The notes beneath the pieces are model-generated. The model had not been told where the DNA came from and made no database searches. It saw nothing but the letters and a program-made list of their open reading frames with translations. Position numbers and translations under genes: made by a program. From assembly GCA_025128025.1 (NCBI GenBank), contig JAHLYR010000047.1, positions 124,001 to 188,000 on the forward strand: 64,000 nt of DNA, given 5' to 3'. This document shows positions 58,223 through 64,000 of this stretch, piece after piece. Position 1 is the stretch's first letter. The number at the start of each line of letters is the position of its first letter. Source of the DNA: Synechococcus sp. CS-1330. Lineage in GTDB: Bacteria > Cyanobacteriota > Cyanobacteriia > PCC-6307 > Cyanobiaceae.

Positions 58223-59784
58223 GGCCGCAGGCCCCAGCGGGCTGCCAGAAATACCAGCGCCATCACCCCGTAGCCGAGGGCCCAGCTGCGGCCCACGCCC
58301 CAGCCCAGCTGCAGCACGGTGTCGGAGCTGGTGAATTGCCAGGCGTGGATCACGCCAAACCAGGACAGCAGGGCTGCGAGGCCGGCGCAGGCCGCCGCCG
58401 CCAGCAGGCGTGCCTCGATCAAGTACACGAGCATGCCCGCCAGCAGCATCGCTGTGATGATCTGGCCTTGCTCGAGGGCAAAGGCCCCGGCGGCCCACAC
58501 ATCGGCCTGGGCCAGGGGTGCCAGCAGGGCTGGGCCAAAGGGGTTGGCGGCGGTGCCACTGCCACCGGCCCGCAGCCCCGCTTTCAGCATCAGGGCGCCC
58601 CAGCCGGCTAGCCCGGGTAGCAGCCCCAGGGCCACGGCGGGAGCATGGCGAGGCGGCGTGGCCTGGAAGGCCTGGGCAGCGATCACCAGGCCGATGTAAA
58701 GCACGATCGCCATGCCGGCCTCAATCGGCACCAGTTGGCCGACCACGCCAAACAGGCCCAGCAGGCAGGCGGCGCCCATCACCACGCCATTGAGCCAGGA
58801 GTAGCCAATGCGGGCGCCCATGGCCTTCCAGCCCGGGTGGCCGATGTAGATGGTGGTGGGAAAGCAGGAGCCCAAGGTGGCAGCTGCCAGGGTGCCGATG
58901 CCATTGATCAGCATCGAGCTGGGCACTGGATAGCGATCGCCGGCGGCTTCGGCGCTCTCCAGGTTTTGCAGCGAGCCGATCACATTGAAAAGTCCCATCG
59001 GCACGATCACTCCCAACCAGGGCACTAGCTGGCCGCGCGCCTGCCATAGGTCAGCCAGTTGCAGCTTGGGTAGGTGCAGCCCAATCAGGGCCGTGCTGCT
59101 CTGCCAGCGCACCGGATCGAGATCGATCAAACCATTGGCCCAGGCCAGGGCGATGCCCAGCAGCACGGCCACCAGGCCGGCGGGCACCGGCCAGCGCACC
59201 GGCGCGTAGTAGCCCACCAGGATCACGGCCAGCACTGCCAGCCCCACCACCGGTTGGGCGTAGGTGCGCAGCAGGAAGCCCAGGGCGATGTAGCCCAGGG
59301 CAATGCCCGCCAGGGTGGAGAGCAGGGCGGCCCGGGGCAGCCAGCGCTGCAGGCTGTTGCCGATGAAGGCACCGGAGCACTCGATCAACCCCGAACCCAG
59401 GCAGGCGATCAGCCCGGCTCGCCACGAGAGGGTTACCGCTGCGGCTGGATCCAGGCCCTGGCTCAAGGCCGTCAGCTTCACCGGCAGCATCACCAGAAAC
59501 ACATAGGCGAACAGGCTCACCGTGTTGATCCCGTAGGGGAGGGCGGTGCGGTCGTCACGCCCCTCGCGCTGGTCGAGCTGAAAGGCCTGGCGGGCGTAGG
59601 CCAGGTTTCCCACCACCAGGCTGATGCCAGTGGCAGGCAGGATCGCGCCGAAGATCAGGCTGTCGGGATAACCGAGTACGCCGCGGCAGAGGGCCACGAT
59701 CAACAGGATCTGGATCAGGTTGTCGAGCCCGAGGCCGAGGAAGCCATCGAGGTCACCGGCGGTCCACCAGCGGGGTTTGGTCAT
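58213..59784 (-). CDS. NCS2-family permease (xanthine/uracil or AzgA-like)
   Basis: A 523-residue membrane protein with about 12-14 hydrophobic segments. N-terminal WWTAGDLDGFLGLGLDNLIQ, TALPYGINTVS and GSLQNLESAEAAGDRYP correspond to NCS2 motifs: the QNxE-type substrate loop and the GDRYP segment. FPTTIYIGHPGWKAMGARIGY is a further conserved piece. The family carries purines, uracil, or in some branches other small anions, and the substrate here is unresolved. The adjacent secreted protein on the same strand starts 26 bases away. Confidence 0.83.
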   Translation of the reverse strand: MTKPRWWTAGDLDGFLGLGLDNLIQILLIVALCRGVLGYPDSLIFGAILPATGISLVVGNLAYARQAFQLDQREGRDDRTALPYGINTVSLFAYVFLVMLPVKLTALSQGLDPAAAVTLSWRAGLIACLGSGLIECSGAFIGNSLQRWLPRAALLSTLAGIALGYIALGFLLRTYAQPVVGLAVLAVILVGYYAPVRWPVPAGLVAVLLGIALAWANGLIDLDPVRWQSSTALIGLHLPKLQLADLWQARGQLVPWLGVIVPMGLFNVIGSLQNLESAEAAGDRYPVPSSMLINGIGTLAAATLGSCFPTTIYIGHPGWKAMGARIGYSWLNGVVMGAACLLGLFGVVGQLVPIEAGMAIVLYIGLVIAAQAFQATPPRHAPAVALGLLPGLAGWGALMLKAGLRAGGSGTAANPFGPALLAPLAQADVWAAGAFALEQGQIITAMLLAGMLVYLIEARLLAAAACAGLAALLSWFGVIHAWQFTSSDTVLQLGWGVGRSWALGYGVMALVFLAARWGLRPQR

Positions 59785-59810
59785 GGCGATCGTTGCAGAT
59801 GCGGTGAGGC

Positions 59811-60437
59811 TCAGCCGCCGTATTCCAGCGATGAATGGTGCAGAACGATGCGCACGCTGCCATCGTTTTCTTTGGCAAACGTCCAGGTCTTGTCAACGCT
59901 GGTGACGCCGCCAGTGGCGTCGGTGAAGATCACATTGCCCATGGTGGTGGCCGACGCCCCATTCAGCTGAATCACCTGGTTCACAATCTTGCAAGAGCGC
60001 CAGGGCTTGATGGCGAAACCCTTGTCTTGGGGGAATTTGGGATTGTGGCCCACAAAGTAGGCGAGGGCACCTTCTCGATCAGTGCGAAAGGTTTGTTCGC
60101 CTGAGGCAAGGGTTGGCTTGAACGCCACCGGTCCGTATTGGTAGGCATAGGCTTGATCAATCACCTTTGTGGCGGTTGCCTTTGCCTTGGTGATCCCTCC
60201 TTTGGCGTAGTCGGCGCTGATCTGTAGCAGGGCCGTGCACCAGCCTTCCTGGGCCTTGAGCACCTGGGCTAGGGAGATGTTGTTGTCCAGGATTTGGACG
60301 GCAGGGGTGGGTTGTGTCAGGGCGGCCTTGGTTTGGGCCATGGCGGCGGTGGTGCCGGATCCCGCCAGGCTCAGCAGCGCAACGGCAGTAAGGGGGGCAA
60401 GGTCGCGCAGGTTGGGGCGGATCAAGGGGGGGAGCAC
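59811..60437 (-). CDS. Secreted SnoaL-like protein (often labelled phosphoribosyl-AMP cyclohydrolase)
   Basis: From the GTG at 60437 it has about 208 residues with a signal peptide (LTAVALLSLAGSGTTAAMA). The mature domain reads AQEGWCTALLQISADYAKGG, ATKVIDQAYAYQYGPVAFKPTLA, QTFRTDREGALAYFVGHNPKF, DKGFAIKPWRSC and GNVIFTDATGGVTSVDKTW. It matches a family of exported proteins in cyanobacteria and algae that is frequently annotated phosphoribosyl-AMP cyclohydrolase, though no HisI motif is seen. The fold looks like SnoaL/ketosteroid isomerase. It is divergent from nadC. Confidence 0.82.
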   Translation of the reverse strand: MLPPLIRPNLRDLAPLTAVALLSLAGSGTTAAMAQTKAALTQPTPAVQILDNNISLAQVLKAQEGWCTALLQISADYAKGGITKAKATATKVIDQAYAYQYGPVAFKPTLASGEQTFRTDREGALAYFVGHNPKFPQDKGFAIKPWRSCKIVNQVIQLNGASATTMGNVIFTDATGGVTSVDKTWTFAKENDGSVRIVLHHSSLEYGG

Positions 60438-60543
60438 GTTGGATCTGGCTTTAGTAAATACGTGGGCGCGGATTTGGCAACCGTTGGCGTATCCGGCTGG
60501 CCTATGACCTCGCATCATTAGATCGTCATGCTCCGGAGGGGTA

Positions 60544-61401
60544 ATGCCTGCTGCCCATCTGCCTTTTACCCCCGAGCTGGAGCCGCAGCTGCGCGCCTGG
60601 CTGGCAGAAGATATTGGCCGCGGCGATCTCACGGCTGCGGCCCTGGCTGGTCGTCATGGCCGGGCTCACTGGCTGGCCAAGGCGCCAGGGGTGTTTTGCG
60701 GCGGGGTGCTGGTGGAGCCGCTGTTCCGCTTGTTGGATCCGGCGCTGCGGCTGCAGTTGCTGGTGGCTGATGGTCAGCCGGTGGTGGCAGGCCAGCGGCT
60801 GCTGGAGTTGGAGGCTGGATCCGCTGCCCTGGTTGCCGGCGAGCGCACGGCCCTAAACCTGGCGATGCGGCTTTCCGGCATCGCCACCGCCACCGCCGCC
60901 CTGGTGGCCGAGCTCGAGGGCACGGGAGTGCGCCTTGCCGACACCCGCAAAACCACGCCGGGCCTGCGCCGGCTCGAGAAGTACGCCGTGCGCTGCGGCG
61001 GCGGCAGCAACCACCGCCAGGGCCTCGATGACGCCGCCATGCTCAAGGAAAACCACCTGGCTTGGGCGGGTGGTTTGGAGGTGGCGATCGCGGCGGTGCG
61101 GGCCCATGCTCCTTGGCCGGCCCGGGTGATCGTGGAGGCGGAAACGGCGGCTGAGGCGGCGGCGGCGGTGCAAGCGGGCGCCGATGGGGTGCTGCTGGAT
61201 GAATTTCCGCCGGCCCAGTTGCGGCAGCTGGTGCCCGAGTTGCGCAGCCTGGCCGGCGGAAGGCAGCTGGTGCTGGAAGCCTCAGGCGTGCAGCCCGAGC
61301 AGCTCCGCGACTACGCCAGCAGCGGCATCGACCTGATCTCCACCAGCGCGCCGATCACCCGCAGCGCCTGGCTTGATCTCAGCATGCGGTTTGATTTTTG
61401 A
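60544..61401 (+). CDS. nadC: Nicotinate-nucleotide pyrophosphorylase (quinolinate phosphoribosyltransferase)
   Basis: A 285-residue enzyme joining quinolinate and PRPP in NAD synthesis. It has AWLAEDIGRGDLTA, ERTALNLAMRLSGIAT, LADTRKTTPGLRRLEKYAVRCGGG with the basic substrate loop, HLAWAGG, IVEAETAAEAAAA and LEASGVQPEQLRDYASSGIDLIS. A GGAGGGG stretch lies before the ATG at 60544. Its stop is 73 bases before the grrP start. Confidence 0.97.
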   Translation: MPAAHLPFTPELEPQLRAWLAEDIGRGDLTAAALAGRHGRAHWLAKAPGVFCGGVLVEPLFRLLDPALRLQLLVADGQPVVAGQRLLELEAGSAALVAGERTALNLAMRLSGIATATAALVAELEGTGVRLADTRKTTPGLRRLEKYAVRCGGGSNHRQGLDDAAMLKENHLAWAGGLEVAIAAVRAHAPWPARVIVEAETAAEAAAAVQAGADGVLLDEFPPAQLRQLVPELRSLAGGRQLVLEASGVQPEQLRDYASSGIDLISTSAPITRSAWLDLSMRFDF

Positions 61402-61474
61402 GCTGCGTTGGCGGAGCTGCGTTGGCACTTACGCCGAGCCTCTGCATACTTTGGTTAATTCATGTCGAGGTTGG

Positions 61475-62467
61475 GTGGCAGCACCAAAGCGCAGCTTTTC
61501 CAAGCGCAGCTCTCGCTTAGCTGGCCTTGGTCGCCGGCTTGCTGCTGGCCTGGGAGCTCTCGGGCTGCTGGCCGTAATGCCGGCGGCGGTCCAGGCCCAA
61601 TCCCAAACCAAACCTCAGCAGGAGGGGGCGGTGCAGCGGGCAGCGCGCAGCGGCCAGCTGGTGCTGAGTGGTTTCGCCGACGTCCCACCCCTAATGATGC
61701 TGAGCCCCCAGGGCCAGCCCTCCGGCTACGGCATCTTGGTGGCTGAACGCATTGCCGCTGAGCTCAGCCAGGCCGTGGGCCGTCCTGTGAGTGTCCGCTT
61801 TGCGCCGATCAGCGATCCGGCCAGTCTGGTGAACAGCATCACCAGCGGCAAGGCGGATCTCGCCTGTGGCCTGCCGTTCAGCTGGGCGGTGGACATGCAG
61901 GTGGATTTCTCCCTGCCGATCGGCCTTTCCGGCGTGAGATTGCTGGCGCCCAGCGGGCGTTTTGATGGCAGTCCGGCCGCTCTGGCGGGACGGCGGATTG
62001 GGGTGGTGCGCCAGTCGCTGGGTGAAACCGAACTGCGGGGCATGCAGCCCAAGGCCACGCCTGTTGCCTTCGACAGCCTCAAGGCTGCCGTTGCGGCGAT
62101 GCAGGCCGGCACCGTGGAAGGCGTAATTGGCGACACGATCGTGCTGGCGGGGCTGGTGCGCCAGCAGGGGCTGCCAGGCTTACAGCTCAGCCCGGCTTTG
62201 CCTTACGAGGCCTATGCGGTGAGCTGTGTGCTCGCCGAAAACGACTCGGCCTTCCGCAACGTGGTCAATCTGGCGATTGCCCGGCTGCTCCAGGGCTACC
62301 TCGATGGCCAGCCAGACACGGTGACCGCCGTGAACCGCTGGCTCGGTCCTGCGAGTGCGCTGGGATTGCCTGAGTCTGCGATCCGCGCCAGCTTTGAGGC
62401 TGTGCTGTTGGGGGTTGAGACGATTCGCCCCGTTCTTGAAGGTCAGGCTGCTTCGACCGGTCGTTGA
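61475..62467 (+). CDS. grrP: Orphan periplasmic solute-binding protein of the GRRM locus (GrrP-like)
   Basis: About 330 residues from the GTG at 61475. A basic N-terminus and a hydrophobic stretch (RRLAAGLGALGLLAVMPAAVQA) form a signal peptide. The mature part is a family 3 solute-binding fold: LVLSGFADVPPLMMLSPQGQ, GYGILVAERIAAELSQ, SITSGKADLACGLPFSW, RRIGVVRQSLGETE and VEGVIGDTIVLAGLVRQQG. No permease or ATPase is adjacent, which is why such proteins in glycine-rich-repeat RiPP loci are called orphan binding proteins. grrA follows after 31 bases. In-frame starts upstream overlap nadC and lack a signal peptide. Confidence 0.84.
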   Translation: MAAPKRSFSKRSSRLAGLGRRLAAGLGALGLLAVMPAAVQAQSQTKPQQEGAVQRAARSGQLVLSGFADVPPLMMLSPQGQPSGYGILVAERIAAELSQAVGRPVSVRFAPISDPASLVNSITSGKADLACGLPFSWAVDMQVDFSLPIGLSGVRLLAPSGRFDGSPAALAGRRIGVVRQSLGETELRGMQPKATPVAFDSLKAAVAAMQAGTVEGVIGDTIVLAGLVRQQGLPGLQLSPALPYEAYAVSCVLAENDSAFRNVVNLAIARLLQGYLDGQPDTVTAVNRWLGPASALGLPESAIRASFEAVLLGVETIRPVLEGQAASTGR

Positions 62468-62498
62468 TCCCCTCGCTGAAACCTTTTTCGCAGTTGTT

Positions 62499-62897
62499 AT
62501 GGCGTTCTTGAACCGCTCCCATCTCTTCGGCCTGTTGCTGCTGGCCTCCCTGCCCCTTGATGGGGCAGCGGCTCTGGCCTTGGCCAGCGTCCAGCATGAG
62601 CCTTCAGCCCAGGACCAAACCGCCGCTAAACCAACCTCCCTCAGCATTGAGGAGCGGCTGAGCCGAATTGCGGCGGCAGTGCAGGAGCGCGACGGCACCG
62701 AAGCCTCTGGCTTGCCCGATGACGCCGTGTCCTATGTGTTCGTCAACGGTGGGGGCCTGGGCTGGGCCAACGGCGGTTTCAACAACGGTGGCTTCTACAA
62801 CGGCGGTTTCAACAACGGCGGCTTTTATAACGGCGGCTTCCGTAATGGCGGCTTCCGCAATGGGGGCTTCCTAAATGGTGGTCGCTACTGGCGCTGA
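62499..62897 (+). CDS. grrA: GrrA-type glycine-rich RiPP precursor
   Basis: A 132-residue precursor. An N-terminal hydrophobic stretch (LFGLLLLASLPLDGAAALALA) looks like a signal peptide. A charged helical leader follows (SLSIEERLSRIAAAVQERDG, about 47-66), then the core. From Trp89 to Gly128 the core is eight five-residue units of aromatic-x-Asn-Gly-Gly: Trp89-Ala-Asn, then Phe at 94, 99, 104, 109, 114, 119 and 124, each followed by one variable residue and Asn. An extra unit (Phe81-Val-Asn-Gly-Gly) lies upstream. The end is RYWR. This fits GrrA/OscA precursors modified by the radical SAM enzyme encoded next. Confidence 0.93.
   Translation: MAFLNRSHLFGLLLLASLPLDGAAALALASVQHEPSAQDQTAAKPTSLSIEERLSRIAAAVQERDGTEASGLPDDAVSYVFVNGGGLGWANGGFNNGGFYNGGFNNGGFYNGGFRNGGFRNGGFLNGGRYWR
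62763..62882 (+). repeat. 15-bp repeat array encoding aromatic-x-Asn-Gly-Gly units
   Basis: Eight tandem 15-base units encode W/F-x-N-G-G without a gap. Codons vary at third positions (for example GGC/GGT/GGG and TTC/TTT), so the repeats are conserved at protein level rather than being a fresh DNA expansion. The second residue varies as A, N, Y, N, Y, R, R, L. Confidence 0.93.
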
Positions 62898-62917
62898 TCG
62901 CTCCCCAGGCTGCTGAA

Positions 62918-64000
62918 GTGGAAAGCCAGGCTTACGGCCCCGTGCGGCTGCTGGTGGTGCAGCCCACCCCCTACTGCAACCTCGATTGCGACTACTGCTA
63001 TCTGCCCGATCGGGGTGATCGCAGCCAGCTCTCACTGGAACTGCTCGAGGTGGCAGTGGAGCGGGTGCTCGATAGCCCCTATTTCGAGGGGCAATTCACC
63101 CTGCTCTGGCATGCGGGCGAACCGCTGATGGCGCCAATCGACTTCTACGACCAAGCCAGTGCGCGCCTGCGCCAGCTGCTGGAGCGGCGCGGCCTGCCCG
63201 CCAACACGATCGTCCAGTCGCTGCAGACCAATGCCACCGTGATCAATGGGGCTTGGTGCGACTGCTTTGAGCGCAATGACATTCATGTGGGGGTGAGCAT
63301 GGACGGCCCTGCCTTCCTGCATGACGCCCACCGGGTGACCCGCACCGGCTTGCCCACCCATGGGGCGGTGATGCGGGGGATCGACTGGCTGGTGCGGCGC
63401 CAGATTGCTTTTCAGGTGATCTGTGTGCTCACCGCCGATGCCCTCGACCATGCCGATGGCCTGTTTGATTTCTTCCTCGAGCACGGCATCACCGACGTGG
63501 GCTTCAACATGGAGGAAACCGAAGGCGAAAACGCCGCCTCCAGCCTCGAGGCTCCCTGCGCTGAGCAGCGCTATCGGGCATTTTTAGAGCGGTTTTGGCA
63601 GCGCTGCATGGAGCAGCCGGGGAGCCTGCGCCTGCGGGAATTTGACGGGATCGTCAGCCTGGCCTGCAGCAATGCCCGCATGGCCCAAACCGACATGAAC
63701 GCTCCATTCGCGATCGTCAATGTGGACGCCCGCGGCAATGTGTCGACCTTTGATCCCGAGTTGCTGTCGGTGCCCACCGCCGAATACGGCGATTTTGCTT
63801 TTGGTCATGTGTTGCACGACAGCCTGGAAGCCATCGCCGCAACAGACAAATTGCAGCGGGTGTTGCATGAGATTCGCTCCGGTGTGGAGCGCTGTCGCCA
63901 GGAGTGTGAGTACTTCGGGCTATGCGGGGGTGGTGCGGGCAGCAACAAATACTGGGAGCATCGCAGTTTCGACTGCACCGAAACCCAGGCCTGCCGCTAT
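62918..64000 (+). CDS. grrM: Radical SAM/SPASM peptide maturase GrrM (cut by window end)
   Basis: The GTG at 62918 opens a frame that runs 361 codons to the window end without a stop. The radical SAM cluster is CNLDCDYCY (Cys20, Cys24, Cys27), preceded by LLVVQPTPY. Further typical segments are LLWHAGEPLMAP, QTNATVINGAWCDCF, VGVSMDGPAFLHDAHR and ICVLTADALDHADGLFDFF. The C-terminal part has SPASM-like cysteines at about 326, 330, 336, 353 and 359 (CRQECEYFGLCGGG). GrrM-family enzymes are reported to form three-residue cyclophanes on repeated aromatic motifs. It starts 20 bases after grrA; the remaining end lies beyond the window. Confidence 0.92.
   Translation, partial: MESQAYGPVRLLVVQPTPYCNLDCDYCYLPDRGDRSQLSLELLEVAVERVLDSPYFEGQFTLLWHAGEPLMAPIDFYDQASARLRQLLERRGLPANTIVQSLQTNATVINGAWCDCFERNDIHVGVSMDGPAFLHDAHRVTRTGLPTHGAVMRGIDWLVRRQIAFQVICVLTADALDHADGLFDFFLEHGITDVGFNMEETEGENAASSLEAPCAEQRYRAFLERFWQRCMEQPGSLRLREFDGIVSLACSNARMAQTDMNAPFAIVNVDARGNVSTFDPELLSVPTAEYGDFAFGHVLHDSLEAIAATDKLQRVLHEIRSGVERCRQECEYFGLCGGGAGSNKYWEHRSFDCTETQACRY

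Noticed and set aside
62763..62882. CRISPR-like short repeat array
   Set aside because: The repeats are 15-base coding units with no spacers and encode the GrrA core.

Overview
The window looks like chromosomal DNA of a picocyanobacterium of the Cyanobium / freshwater Synechococcus type. It is GC-rich, very gene-dense and full of short overlaps between genes. By eye I found at least 13 copies of the cyanobacterial palindrome GCGATCGC (HIP1). Several gene sets are typical of this lineage: a large RelA/SpoT protein near mnmE, a pilMNO-pilQ cluster without pilP, a BgtB-like binding-protein/permease fusion, a DUF3747 protein, and a glycine-rich-repeat RiPP locus. No rRNA or tRNA gene was recognised.

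Layout. 1-7.4 kb: a chemotaxis cluster on the minus strand, in transcription order cheA, MCP, cheW, MCP, cheR, cheB (cut by the window edge). It is more AT-rich than the rest, and both MCPs end in the same aromatic tail. 7.5-10.3 kb: an MscS-type channel with a cyclic-nucleotide-binding domain, a DUF3307 membrane protein and a secreted SIMPL-domain protein. 10.3-19.3 kb: housekeeping metabolism (speA, ndk, thiO, gatB, coaE, argJ), a vapBC-type toxin-antitoxin pair fused by overlaps to thiO, and several small proteins. 19.4-26.3 kb: a three-gene operon ending in an ABC1/UbiB kinase, then eno, gloA and a clpB paralogue. 26.4-31.5 kb: secE-nusG-rplK-rplA, an inverted amino-acid transporter gene, an L10 leader, then rplJ-rplL and a terminator.

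31.7-39.2 kb: a DUF3747 protein, rnhA, pyrD and the type IV pilus genes pilM, pilN, pilO and pilQ. 39.3-47.3 kb: a pentapeptide-repeat protein, a CobD-like aminotransferase, a broken PIN toxin, murG, a two-component system and a group of small exported proteins. 47.3-57.4 kb: pgk, a universal stress protein, rbgA, an orphan AT-rich gene, rluD, a duplicated peptide-ABC ATPase, the RelA/SpoT protein and mnmE. 57.4-61.4 kb: an exported protein, an NCS2-type permease, a secreted SnoaL-like protein and nadC.

The most interesting system is at the right edge (61.5-64.0 kb). An orphan periplasmic binding protein (grrP), a glycine-rich precursor (grrA) and a radical SAM/SPASM maturase (grrM, cut by the window end) form a GRRM-type cyclophane RiPP locus. 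The precursor carries eight aromatic-x-Asn-Gly-Gly units in exact five-residue register, plus one more upstream. The family is known, but the mature product, its export and the role of the binding protein are not evident from the sequence.
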